A stretch of DNA of 64,000 nucleotides from the NCBI GenBank assembly GCA_026225945.1, contig JAMJFZ010002307.1:6547001-6611000 (forward strand), given 5' to 3'. A program made the translations under genes and the position numbers. This DNA comes from Cricetomys ansorgei. Lineage: Eukaryota > Chordata > Mammalia > Rodentia > Nesomyidae. The first letter of the stretch is position 1, and the number at the start of each line of letters is the position of its first letter. The notes below the pieces were generated by a model. The model was not told the DNA's origin, ran no database searches, and saw only the letters and a list, made by a program, of their open reading frames with translations. Of the stretch, positions 22,941 to 33,419 are shown in pieces.

Positions 22941-23494
22941 CGACCTTTGCTTGCAAGTGTCTCTTAAACGATATCTTGAAGTGTTGCTAAACAAAGTAAA
23001 CCAATCCTGCAAGTGTACTTTAACACTAGGGTAGGCAGTGCTGATGTCAAAGCTTTATCGCTACCCACCTGGAGCAGATAATGTCTTTCCCAAGGCACCG
23101 GGGCAATAAAGATTTGCCTCGGCCACTCTGTGGGATTTGTAAAGCCTCTCTTAGAAAAGTGTTTTCCCTGTGCCTCATGTGTGACTGGGATTAGGAGCAA
23201 GCAGGCCAGAGTCCTGGGCAGGCTTTAGTGTTCACAGACATGGTCGCGAGCTCTGGGCAGTGGTGAAGCAAGAGACTCAAGCTTCTCTAAGAAACAGTGT
23301 GTGGAATTTGTTCAAAGGCAGATGACCCAACTGAGGTAGAGAAGAGCAACGGAAGTCCTGAGGTCCGCTGGGAGATTTACGAGACTTCAGTACAAGGTTC
23401 TAGGGACACCTGGCCCAGTAAAGGTGGCATGGGATCTTAAAACTTCACAGACCAGGGTACCAACTCTTATTCCTCAGCGTGCTCACCACCCGCA
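22941..23494. other. Repeat-poor, moderately CpG-retaining
   Basis: Around eleven CpG in 520 bases, more than the surroundings, and no repeat recognised. No long frame. Confidence 0.35.
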
Positions 23495-23635
23495 GGACTT
23501 TAAGCAAACTGCCCTTTTCATCTGTGGGTAAGCTGCTTAAAATGAGACAGCGCCTCCTAGGGTTCCTGGACTGCACTCATTGACGAAAGTCCTTAGAGAA
23601 GCCACAGGATGGGCCCCTTGTAAATGTTGGCTGCC
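23495..23635 (+). repeat. MIR SINE
   Basis: 'ggactttaagcaaactgccc', 'ttttcatctgtggg', 'aaaatgagacagcgcctcct' and 'ccttgtaaatgttggct' match MIR order. Confidence 0.65.
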
Positions 23636-23717
23636 TTCATGTTTTGCCTCCTTGACCCTTGACTCCTTCATCTGGGAAATGGGAAAAACAGAACACCCTT
23701 GTGGGGCAGAGATATAT

Positions 23718-23825
23718 GACAGATATATAGTTATATATGTTTGTTTTAATATACGGTTTTATATTTCATATATAACATATAATTATTTCATATGTATTAG
23801 TTTTTAATTATGTATATGTATGTGT
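23718..23825. repeat. AT-rich low complexity
   Basis: TATA-rich words ('gatatatagttatatatg', 'tcatatataacatataatt') without a fixed unit; then a short TG-rich stretch. Confidence 0.8.
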
Positions 23826-24012
23826 GCCTGTGTATGGATAGGCGCATGTGAGTGCTGAATCAGGAGACATCTTCATGACCTCTAGACTATTTACTTGGCC
23901 TTAGGTGTAAAGAGGGCAATAAATATACTGTTCGGGGCATGAGGTATCAAGGTAAATTCTTTTCTCATGGGAAAAAATACTGAAAAGAAAAGATCATTAG
24001 TACTAGATAAGA

Positions 24013-24225
24013 GGAGTTGGAGAGATGGCTCCTCAGTTAAGAGGGCACACTGTGGTTGCAGAAGATCTGAATTTGGTTCCCAGCACCCAGGTTTGGTAGC
24101 TCACAAGCCAGTAATGCAGCTCCTGGTGATCTGGCACCCACTCCTGGACTTATCAAGCACTGCACATGCCCCCAGCACATAGACACATCATTTAAAAACA
24201 ATAAAAATAAATCTTAAACAAACTA
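24013..24225 (+). repeat. B2/B3-type SINE
   Basis: 'gagttggagagatggctcc', 'aagagggcacactgtggttg', 'ggttcccagcacccagg' and terminal 'caataaaaataaatctt'. The B-box region is well kept. Confidence 0.85.
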
Positions 24226-25139
24226 TATTAGAAAATTGAGCAACCCAGTTCCTGAAGGTGTATTAACTACATTATTTCCGATCAAAGGAAAGAAATGTCA
24301 CTGGCTGTCACAACATTCAGGAAAGCACAGAGACATCTGCTTCCTTACTGATGTCTTTGCCAGTGGGGCAAATTAATTAAGACAGCCCTCCCATTTGATT
24401 CAAAACACATTATACAAGTTATATTCAAAAGACTTGCTGCTAGGAGACCACTTCTACCCATTCATCCAGAGCTTGCTTTCTCATTCTTTTTCTGTAAAGG
24501 AAATTCCCACTGTTGCCCTAAATTAATGGATATATTTGTGCCTTCAGCCAAGGCAGCCACGGCCAGCAGGAGGATCTGCAGGTACAGCTTCCAGGACCCT
24601 CTCGCTGGCTGCAGCATCAAGAGGAAAACCTACAGTGAATCACTGGGGGACAGAGGGCTCCTCACAGGCTCTCCCCACAGAGCTTTTGCCAGCAGCCTCA
24701 AACTGCCATGTGGAGGTCAGGGGGAGATCAGAGATCAAAGGCCCCAGGTCCTTCCTGCCAAATCAGAGTCCTCGCAAGGATGCACATGGCGCCGCAGGAC
24801 ATGTGAGATCCAGAGAAACAAGGTTCAGCCATTGCACCCTGGGCTAGCCCTCTCCTCTTCCAAAGCCCCAACGTTCTTCCTCTGAGAATTGCTTTCCCAG
24901 CTCTGCCCTTGAGATCAGCTGGTGAAACAACACCATGGCAAAATGCCATCCCATAAACAAGAACAAATAACAGAAAGCAGTTGTTTTAGGGAACTTCATA
25001 TGGAGATGCTATGGACCACAGCATCCTGTTACCTACATCAGACTCTCAAATGAATTAACTCGTGGTATATCTAGAGCATATAAGAAATAGTTCCCTCCAA
25101 ACAACAAGCAGGATTCATAAATACCTTTTTTTTTAATTG
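24226..25139. other. GC-richer island with overlapping frames
   Basis: 24526-24960 is richer in GC than its flanks and is open in two overlapping plus frames (119 and 103 codons). Neither peptide resembles a protein I know. No repeat recognised. Could be an untranslated transcript exon or chance. Confidence 0.3.
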
Positions 25140-25318
25140 AACTGGTAGTTTTCAAATTTTATTAACCGTCACAATCACTTGGGAACCTTATAAAAAAAAA
25201 ATAGAGATTTCTAGGCCACCTCTTAAATCAAGAGAGTCAGAACCATTCAGGGAAGTAAGTCCCTAAGGATATGATTTTTACCTGGTTGATGATGGTTGGA
25301 CAAGTTTAGATACTACTA
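25140..25318 (+). mobile_element. MER5A-type DNA transposon (hAT-Charlie)
   Basis: Order fits MER5A: 'ctggtagttttcaaatttta', 'cacaatcacttgggaacctt', 'agagatttctaggccacctc', 'gagagtcagaaccattcagg' and 'caagtttagatactact'. An ancient mammalian non-autonomous element. Confidence 0.75.
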
Positions 25319-25510
25319 AATGAAGCACAGTTTGTGGGGTAGGTGGGCTCTTTGGCAGGTATATTAGAGAACAGTTGTCTTTCTTTCAACTTACATGGCT
25401 GTGGTGATAGACAGAGAAATTTCTTTTCTTTGGTCTGAAATAGCATGTCTATTGGATCACTAGACTTTCAAATGATTGTATTTTAAAGACTGTTTTTAGT
25501 TTTTATTAGT

Positions 25511-25552
<42 letters not shown>
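25511..25552. repeat. (TG)n microsatellite
   Basis: About twenty uninterrupted TG units; on the minus strand it forms the CA tail of the SINE at 25590. Confidence 0.96.
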
Positions 25553-25554
<2 letters not shown>

Positions 25555-25589
25555 AAGATGTTCACAGAAACCAGTAAACTTGTGAAACA

Positions 25590-25648
25590 CCAGGTCCTCT
25601 GCAAGAGCAGTATGCACTCTCAACAGCTGAGCCATCTCTCCAGCCCCT
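25590..25648 (-). repeat. B2/B3-type SINE head
   Basis: 'caggtcctctgcaagagcag' and 'gagccatctctccagcccct' are the complement of the typical SINE 5' end. The body is missing, leaving the head near the CA array. Confidence 0.75.
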
Positions 25649-25660
25649 CTAATACTGAAT

Positions 25661-25977
25661 GCGTATGTGGTATATTTACATGCATGTGGGTGTACACCTG
25701 AGTGCACACAGGTAAAGTCTGGAAGTCAGTCTTCTATGCTTTCCTCTATCGTCCTCTACCTTGTTGTTTAAGACAGAGTCTCTCACTGAACCTGAAGCTC
25801 ACAGCTGGACTGTTCAGCCAGAGCGTTCCAGGGATCCTCCTGCCTCCCCCTTCCCAACGCTGGGATTACGGGTACATGCCACCATGTTCAGCCTTCTGTG
25901 TGGCTATGCTGGGGCTTGAACTCTGGTCCTCATGCTTGGGAGACAAGCACTTTACCAACTGAGCTGTCTTCCCAGAC
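25661..25977 (-). repeat. Long tRNA-derived rodent SINE, near full length
   Basis: Plus strand shows the complement in order: CA/TG tail, 'ctttcctctatcgtcctcta', 'gacagagtctctcactgaac', 'ccagggatcctcctgcctcc', 'aacgctgggattacgggtac', 'ggtcctcatgcttgggagac' and 'gagctgtcttcccag'. Confidence 0.8.
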
Positions 25978-26549
25978 TTTCTGTGTGTTGTTATACAAGT
26001 AGGTTTTTACTTTCCATTCAAAAGTTAGCGAGAGAAATAATACAAGAAAATAATTACTTTAGTTTGACAGAACATAAACAAGGTCAAGAGAGTGGTCCTG
26101 CCGAAGTCCATCCTGCCGTTTCGAGAGGGAAAGAACCACAATGCGACATGGAAGAAAGCAAGAAAAGACTTTAAAGATTGATTTTTCACATGAGATGATT
26201 TTTATAGAACCATAACCTTGATGAGAATCAAAAATAAGGGCAAAGTGAGAGAGACATAAAACCTGCTCTCAGAATGAGAAGGCGTGAGTAACAGTGTCAG
26301 GGGCAGAAGACAAGCCCAAGGCTGGAAATTTTGATCAGTGATCACATGAGAGACAAATAAACGCATGGCAGTGCGCGTGCGCCTAATTCTTTATGAAACG
26401 AGGTCAATGAACTAAGACATGGAGTCCTTCTGTGGTGCTCAGAAACACATCTTGGAAATATACCTGCAGAACTATTTCTACCAGATAGGAGAGGCAAAAG
26501 AGGCTAGAGATATCTGCAAAGGCCCATTGTGCTTAGAACAAGAAAAAAA
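25978..26549. other. No repeat recognised
   Basis: Contains a CpG-rich NRF1-like motif at 26372-26382; open frames about 80 codons, unrecognised. Confidence 0.35.
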
Positions 26550-26688
26550 TTGGGCATGGTGGGGGTACCACGGAAGTCTCGGAACTTTGGAGGAAAGGCA
26601 ACGGGATCGGGAGTTCAAGGCCAGTCTAGGCTGCCTTGTACATTGGAGACAAGACTGTTCTTCATGAGCCCGTGTCTCAACAGATCAA
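26550..26688 (+). repeat. B1-like SINE
   Basis: 'ttgggcatggtgggggtacc', 'gggagttcaaggccagtcta' and 'cccgtgtctcaacagat'. Diverged monomer. Confidence 0.7.
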
Positions 26689-27094
26689 ACAATACAATGA
26701 GAAAAGAAAAATTCTCTCTATTTAAAATCATTTTAAAATATTTTGAGAACATGTCACCTCACTTTTGATTCTTTTTTTAATATAACTTCCAAAAGTAAAA
26801 AATAGGGAGCCATGGTAAATACAGAAGGGTGTTTTTAAGCAAGATGTCTATTATACCATGCCAGATAAAGATGACAAAGATTGGGGGGTATCCAAAAACC
26901 ACCCTCTATAACTTCATCTTCCATTTTCCCTCTGAAATACCATATGAACCAGACCAATCTGCCCGTTGCTGCCCAGGAGACAGGGAATCCTTCTGCCCAG
27001 ACCCTTGAGCAGATGGTCCTCACAGCCTAAAGTGTATCCACTGAAAGAGCCAGGCTTCCTATCCATCAAGAATCTGTTTCATAGTTGTTTTCTA
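26689..27094. other. No gene or repeat recognised
   Basis: AT-rich left part; a 62-codon minus frame with no known relative. Confidence 0.35.
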
Positions 27095-27250
27095 GCCAGG
27101 CAGTGGTGGTGTATGCTTTTAATCCCAGCTCTCAAGAGGCAGAGGCAGGTAGATTTCTGTGAGTTCAAGACCATCCTGGTCTACAGAGTGAGTTCCAGAA
27201 CAGCCAGAGTTACAACAGGGAAACCCTGCCTCAAAAAAAAAAAAAAAAAA
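27095..27250 (+). repeat. B1 SINE, full length, A18 tail
   Basis: 'gccaggcagtggtggtgtat', 'caagaccatcctggtctaca', 'gagttccagaacagccagag' and 'aaccctgcctc' followed by A18. Shares the 'gttacaacag' variant. Confidence 0.92.
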
Positions 27251-27397
27251 GACAGACAGAAAAAAGAAAGAAGTCATGATTCAAGTTCACAACTCGCCCT
27301 CTGTTTCAGACCTTGCACGTGGCACCAGCTAATTACAATTCACTTGTTTCTTTTCCTTTATTGTCCATCTCTGGGATGTGATGTCCTCTGTGTCACT

Positions 27398-27745
27398 CTT
27401 CTCAGGGCTACAACAAAATACCCCAAAAGAAGCAACTACCCTAGGAAGTATCTACTGGGGCTTGAGTTTAATAAGGAACACAGCTCATAACAAGGCAGCC
27501 CAGCAGGGGCTTGAGGCGGCCTGTCACCTTGTCACCTAGCCATCACAATTGGGAAGCAGAAAGCAGACAAGCAGTACTGACCTGTCAGTAAGTCAAGCAG
27601 TCAAGCCTCAGGGCCCAAACCCCTCAATGGCTTTTCCAGTGAGGCTCTGCCTCCTAAAGGGTCCATGAAACAGCGCCACCAGCTGGAGACCGAGTGTTCA
27701 AACATATGAGCTGGGGGGAGGCAATTCACATTCAAACTACAACAG
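27398..27745 (-). mobile_element. Rodent URR1-type repeat
   Basis: 'gggctacaacaaaatacccc', 'acagcgccaccagctggaga', 'ccgagtgttcaaacatatga' and 'tcacattcaaactacaacag' match the copy at 18741. Confidence 0.6.
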
Positions 27746-28597
27746 GGTCTTCAGTGATATAAATGCACTCTGAATTCTGGCCTAAGGAGAAGCCTGCAGT
27801 GTCCAACACGCACACCTAAATCTACAGAACTCAACTAGAGGCCAGTGTCTTCTGTATGCATTAGCAGGCTTCAGTAGGAACAAAGTGAGCTTTCCAAGAC
27901 CATCTGTAGCATTGGAGGAAGCCGGGGGAGGGTGGGGGGCAGTGACATTGGTCCTTTTTGTATGACATATTATTGTAAATATTAATCAACAGCTCTTGAT
28001 AAAGAAAAACACGCCATATGCTTAAGCAAGCACACACATGTGTCTTTGAAATTTTTTTTAAATGCGAGCAGCTTTGCAGAAATTCTTATAAATGATCCCA
28101 AACTTTAGCAATTACATTCTCAGAGGTAAGATTGTTCTCTATAAATGAAATCAATGTGGAGATGCTTTAAATACATGTGATGGTGCAATACGGATGTCAA
28201 GATATGTTTATACTAAGAGTTGGGGGATGGGCATGATTGTGGTGACCTAAGAAAGGCCCAGTGTGTGCCCAGAAAGACCTAAGCAGAAAAAGAGAGAATA
28301 GGGAGAAGTGTGTGTTGCTTTCTCTTCTTCCTCCCCACTGGGTGAGTGTCCTGACACTGTTTCTGTGAGAGCTACTTGGACAGCTGGAAGCAAAGTCAAA
28401 AAGGGACGGAGAATAATGGCATCAGCCGTTTGTTAAGTGACTCTTTATGCTGGAACATCTACTAGACACTTCGTGTTCTTTTCTCCTATAGAGCACACAA
28501 TTCTTATTGTCCACCAAGAGAGGAAAGAAACCTCCCAGGTTATAGAAGCAGCAGTAAGAGTGCTTACCTCCCTGTGCTGAGACACTGAAAATACCAG
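27746..28597. other. No gene or repeat recognised
   Basis: G-rich patch 'gccgggggagggtggggggc' near 27921; otherwise AT-rich. Confidence 0.35.
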
Positions 28598-28822
28598 GGC
28601 TGGAGAGATGAGATGACTTGCCAGTGAAGAGCACTTGTTGCTCTTGTACGGAGCCCAGGTTTGATCCCAACACCCACACAGTATTTCACAACCACTTGTA
28701 ACTCCAGTTCTAGGGCATCCAACGCCCTCTTCTGACCTCCTCAGGTACTTCACACGTGTGGTCCACTTGCATCTATGGAGGCAAATTCAAACACTTAAAA
28801 TAAGTAAATCTTAAAAAATTAA
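28598..28822 (+). repeat. B3-type SINE
   Basis: 'gggctggagagatgagatga', 'gaagagcacttgttgctctt', 'tgtaactccagttctagggc' and 'ttaaaataagtaaatctt'. The 'taactccagttc' core identifies B3 rather than B2. Confidence 0.88.
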
Positions 28823-29523
28823 GAATATATTGTTGTTAGTAGACATAGCCATTATTATGTCAAAAGGTGACCAAGGTGCATGTGTCACTCTCTGAAAAAC
28901 CTAACACATGCATATATTCCTTTTTTATGGAGCTGTCTGGTTCCTAGTAATATTATTTCAGGGAAGCATACTTTTCCTCAGTCAGTTCATATTGAGAAGA
29001 TTCGTGATGATCTACTGTTCTGTTACAAATTATTAAACCAAAAGTAAATGGAAGAAAATATGAGAATGTATCTTCTTAATAAACGAGTCATGTGACACCA
29101 CTAATGGTTGCAACCTATGCGTTTGTCCACTAGACAGTTTGTATCCAGACACCAAGACAACTCTAAAGATCTCTCCATCTACAGGTGTTAAAATACATCA
29201 CAGATTAAAACAAGACTTCCCTGTCCTCTCCCCTAGGAGCATAGACAACGGGTTTCAGGGAGACCGGGGGAAGGGGGCCATGGCAATTGCTTTAGCTTCT
29301 GAAAATAGAGTGGCTTAAAAGAAAACTGTCCACGCTCACATGTAATGTGTATTGTTGTTTTGAGTAAATGTGAGTGCATATCCAAAAATTCCTACTTTAT
29401 TTTCTACTATTTAATATTGAATATCAGCAAGTGTGATCCACAGGAACATGAGCTCCCTGGGGAGTCTGGGTAATTATTAAGGCTGTCTTCTTCCTACAAA
29501 GTTAAATGGGCTACGCTGAGTGA

Positions 29524-29524
<1 letters not shown>
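28823..29524. other. No gene or repeat recognised
   Basis: AT-rich; G-rich word 'gaccgggggaaggggg' near 29262. Confidence 0.35.

Positions 29525-29570
<46 letters not shown>
29525..29570. repeat. (TG)n microsatellite
   Basis: About twenty-two uninterrupted TG units; a likely polymorphic locus. Confidence 0.97.
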
Positions 29571-29572
<2 letters not shown>

Positions 29573-29850
29573 AATGCACACCTTGGTGTCCTGGGGTTGC
29601 CTGGATGTACATGTATGCAAAGGTAGATATGGAGATTGATCACAGCATCCCAGTGCACAGTGCTGTGTGTCACCCGTGTCCTCCTCTGATATTCTTATCA
29701 GATCAGCAGCAGCATTTGAAAAGGGGGAAAGAGATATAAAGAGGAATGGGGCATTCAATGAGCAAAGTATGAATAATGGGGTAGAAAGAGTAGATGGTTG
29801 TGTCATCCAGAAAAGAAATCTTGCTTCCAGTCCGAAAAGTGAAGACAGAG

Positions 29851-29938
29851 TGGCATGGTGGCCATACAACTGGTCCCAGTAAACAAGCAAAAGGTGGCAT
29901 GATAGCCATACAACTGGTCCCAGTAAACAAGCAAACGA
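29851..29938 (+). repeat. 44-base tandem duplication
   Basis: Unit 29851-29894 is repeated head to tail at 29895-29938 with only a few differences ('gtggcc' to 'atagcc', and the end). The unit contains 'ccatacaactggtcccagta' in both copies. Confidence 0.95.
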
Positions 29939-30204
29939 CCACAGCTGTTAGCTGATCTCAAGCAATCATCCTTCTCAGTCTATGTTGCACACATGTGCAG
30001 ACCTGGTCTCTCTCTGAAGTGTCTTGAGGGATGGAGACAAAATTGGAAGGCTGTCCTATGAAAACTGAGAATACACTTTAGCTGTGAAGTGGGGTTTCTA
30101 AAAGATTCCTCTTGAGGGCTAGATTGATTGTTCCTTAATGTTGGGTGTCTCCTTTTTCTTCTAGTGTTTTCATTTATTCAATTGTTTTGTTTTGGCTCTT
30201 AGTC

Positions 30205-30310
30205 CAGTGTCTTTAGTCTGTTTCATTAACAAAATATCTCAGCCTGCGTAATGTGACTGGCAAACCTCACAATTTGGAAGGTTGAAAGTCCAAGATTAAG
30301 ATGGCAACAG
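30205..30310 (+). repeat. Left part of an ancient mammalian repeat
   Basis: 'aacaaaatatctcagcctgc', 'cacaatttggaaggttgaaa' and 'gtccaagattaagatggcaa' resemble the mammalian repeat with 'ggaggctagaagtccaagat'. I cannot name it. Confidence 0.4.
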
Positions 30311-30445
30311 GGCTAGGAGATGTGGAGATGTACATGCCTGTAATCCTAACAGTCAGGGGGTAGCTACAGGAGGTTGAGAAGTTCAAGGTTATCCTTCTGA
30401 CCTTGTATGAATTCAAGGTCATAGAATTCAAGCTTGCCAAAAAAT
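30311..30445 (+). repeat. B1-like SINE nested in older repeat
   Basis: 'gtacatgcctgtaatcctaa', 'caggaggttgagaagttcaa' and 'gaattcaaggtcat'. It separates two parts of the older repeat (30205-30310 and from about 30460). Confidence 0.6.
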
Positions 30446-30454
30446 TTTTTTAAA

Positions 30455-30660
30455 AATATGCCAGTGGAGTGGGTGTTTGGTGAGGGCTTCCTGCTTTGTA
30501 AATGTCACCTTCTGTGTGTCTTCATGATGCAAGGGCAAATATGCTCCCTCAAGCTGACTTGTTAGAATCAATACTAACCGCATTGTCAATGAAGAGCCCA
30601 CTGACTAGTTATCTTCAAGTGGTTCAGCATCTCTTACCTTCCACACTGGGCATCTCTTCC
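30455..30660 (+). repeat. Right part of ancient mammalian repeat
   Basis: 'ggtgagggcttcctgctttg' continues the consensus broken at 30310. The rest is poorly conserved. Confidence 0.35.
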
Positions 30661-31580
30661 CACATCTCCATCTGAAGAAGCATCCAGTTATCTTGAATCC
30701 ACGGCATGTCCCAAGCTCACTGTTAGTGAAGTGTCTGAACAGCAATACTATTTGCTGACACTTCCGTGAAATTTTTAAGAAGGCAAAATTTCTGTTGTGT
30801 CATGTGGGAAACAATAGAGACTGGGGACAACTATCCCTTAATGACACACTTCATAAACGACTCCAGAAAGCCCCAGGGGTAGGCCTTCTCTGGGCATCTT
30901 TGAATACAATGAAACCCCCTTGTGTGGCATCATGAAAGAAAAGTCTGGAAGATTACATTTCCCAATTTGTCCTTGTAGTTTGTTGACTGAGGATTACATC
31001 ATGAATTAGAACTGTCCCTGGTATCGCTTCCTTCTTAAGAGCTTCTGTAACCATCAAGCCAACCACTGGGCAACGCGTGTGCACTGGAATGTCACAAGCC
31101 ACCCTCAAGATTGGCCAGGAGCATTTGACTGGCCATGTCTGACAGCCACAGTGGAGATGTCCTTGTTTACTAATCTTGGCACTAAACTGGGCTGTGCAAG
31201 AGACTGCATAAAGCTTCTGCAGCTGATGTCAGTTGGCTTCAGCTTGGAAAATAAGAAGAAGAAGCCTTTTAAAAATCTCCATCACTAACTAAAAAACCAG
31301 AGGTTAAGTAGCTCCAATCTCTGCCCTTCTGTAAATTCGGTTAATAATACTTATTAAAGAAAATGTGATCTATTTTCAATTTGAAGTACCACAAAGGATG
31401 ACTAAAGAAATATAATTTGTTTAAGTTGCTGTGAAGTTTCTCAGTCCATAGATAGTTGTATGTGAGAAAAAAAGCATATCATTAGAAGGACTAGACTAAT
31501 GGTGTGGATCAAGTACTATGGAAAATGGTGTAGGCAGCACATTCTAGACTTATTCAACCAAATAGTAGGATCTCCCCACA
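30661..31580. other. No gene or repeat recognised
   Basis: Balanced composition; a 69-codon plus frame (31079-31288), unrecognised. Confidence 0.35.
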
Positions 31581-31920
31581 GGCTGGGGAGATGGCTCAGT
31601 GGATCAAATGCCTGCCCCACAAGCATGAGGGCATGGGTGGGGATTCCCAGCGTCCACATGGAAGCTGGATGTGGTAGAGTGCTCACCCAGCACAGGGGGG
31701 CGAGGGAAGTCAGGGGTAACAGGTGGATCCTGGGCTTGCCAGCCAGTCAGCCACCCTGGCTGAAACAGCAAGATCCAGGTTCAGTGAGAAACTCTGTCTC
31801 AAAAACAAGGCTGAGAACAACAGAGGACTGCACCTGACGTCAGCACCTGGCCTTCACATGCACAGGCATGGGCACGCACTCACGCATGCGTGTACACACA
31901 TATCACACGCCACACACTAA
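31581..31920 (+). repeat. Long tRNA-derived rodent SINE, full length
   Basis: 'ggctggggagatggctcagt', 'cacaagcatgagggcatg', 'gcttgccagccagtcagcca', 'ggttcagtgagaaactctgt' and 'acctgacgtcagcacctggc', then CA-rich tail. One of the best-preserved copies of this family here. Confidence 0.85.
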
Positions 31921-32518
31921 CGATAATAATAAAAACAGTAACAATGAAGAAAGCTTGAGACCGTGCAGCCCTTTAGTGTATAGTATAAAATATTTGACTT
32001 TCTTTTGTCTCCCAGGTGTCACAAGTCACTACCCTGAAGTGGAAAAAGGGCAGGAAAGAGATTTTCATCCTCTCACTGAGCGTGAGGGTACAATCAGCCG
32101 GAGAGAGGGGCAGGGGAAAGAGAGCAATCACCAACTCCCAGACCCTCAAGCACGGAGCATCACGTGCACAACAGCACACTTTTGCCTGTGTGAGCCACGG
32201 GCACCACTGTCACCCGAGCCAGAGACTTCAAACATACAGTGCTTTCTGACCTGCAGGGATCACTCCCTCTACAGATGGGCCCCGAGAATTCCTTCCTGGG
32301 AAGGTTTTCACAAACACAGACACAGACTATAAAATCTGAAGCTCTGCACTTTGTACTGTCTCACCTGAATCTGGACAGAAGGCACACCTCCCTGTCTGAG
32401 GGCACACATGATCCTCGAACCCATATCCACAATTGCATTCACACATATTCTTAATGGAATTTATAAAAATGAATGCTAAAAAGGAGAAAAATATGTCTCT
32501 TCTTTAAAACAACAAAAA
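31921..32518. other. No repeat recognised; chance frames
   Basis: A 154-codon plus frame starts inside the SINE tail and runs to 32332. Because its start is SINE-derived and another frame is open over the same stretch, I do not call it coding. Confidence 0.4.
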
Positions 32519-32529
32519 TAAAAATATTT

Positions 32530-32690
32530 TGGTTTTTTTGTTTGTTTGTTTTGAGACAGGGTCTTTCTATGTAGCCCTGGCTGTCCTAGAACTTACTATG
32601 TAGACCAGGCTAGCCTTGATCTCACAGAGATCCTCCTGCCTCTGCCTCCTGACTGCTGGTATTAAAGACATGCATCACCATGCCCAGTCA
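32530..32690 (-). repeat. B1 SINE, full length
   Basis: T/G-rich tail (32530-32552), 'gagacagggtctttctatgt', 'gtagaccaggctagccttga' and 'tgctggtattaaagacatgc'. Flanking 'taaaaatattt' (32519-32529) recurs at 32695-32706 with one extra A, giving a target-site duplication. Confidence 0.92.
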
Positions 32691-32822
32691 AAGGTAAAAA
32701 ATATTTCAAAGTAGTAATGGATATGGAAAACTTTATTGACTTATTATTTTATTCTGTACATGGTTCTTTAAGACTCCATTATCATGATAATACTTTCCAG
32801 TGGGTAGAAATAATGGCTCCAA

Positions 32823-33000
32823 GGCCAGAGAGACTGCTCAGTGGAAAAAGGCACTTGCTGCCAACCTGACAACCTGAGTTTGTTCCCTAGGACCCAAATA
32901 GTAGGAGAAACCAATTCTCACAAGTTGTCCTCTGACTTCCACATGTATGCTGCAAGTAAGCCCACATACACACATACAATAAATAAATGTAAATTTTAAA
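32823..33000 (+). repeat. tRNA-derived rodent SINE
   Basis: 'ggccagagagactgctcagt', 'gcacttgctgccaacctgac', 'ctcacaagttgtcctctgac', 'ttccacatgtatgctg' and A-rich end. Confidence 0.85.
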
Positions 33001-33007
33001 TATATTT

Positions 33008-33031
33008 ACACACACACACACACACACACAC
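33008..33031. repeat. (CA)n microsatellite
   Basis: Twelve CA units forming the distal tail of the preceding SINE. Confidence 0.93.
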
Positions 33032-33357
33032 TTGACTTCCCTTAACTTTGAAAAGTGAATTGTGCTGTTTGAGGCCTCACGTGAGCCCCCTGCAGAAAAA
33101 AGTTCTGTAATTCCTGACCTTAGCAATGTGAAAACCACATATTTCCACAAGCATGCCTCAAACACTGCATAAACTTTGTGTTCTGAATACTGTGTCTAGC
33201 ATCTTTACACGTATGCTATAGAAAACCATAATGAATGGGTCTTACCAGCATTATATATCACAAAGATACCTGTCTTCCAAAGAAGAAATTAAGGAAAATT
33301 AACACATTCATGAGAGCATTTATATTGCTTTTGCCTGATTTTAGAATGTGTCCTAAC

Positions 33358-33404
33358 TATATAATATAATATATATAATATATATATATAATATAATATA
33401 ATAG
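33358..33404. repeat. (TA)/(TAA) low-complexity array
   Basis: 'taatataatatatataatat'-type array, flanked on both sides by 'gtcctaactatata' (from 33350 and 33406). Confidence 0.9.
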
Positions 33405-33419
33405 GTCCTAACTATATAA

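Noticed and set aside
31868..32332. 154-codon plus frame
   Set aside because: Starts inside a SINE tail and overlaps another open frame; no recognisable peptide.
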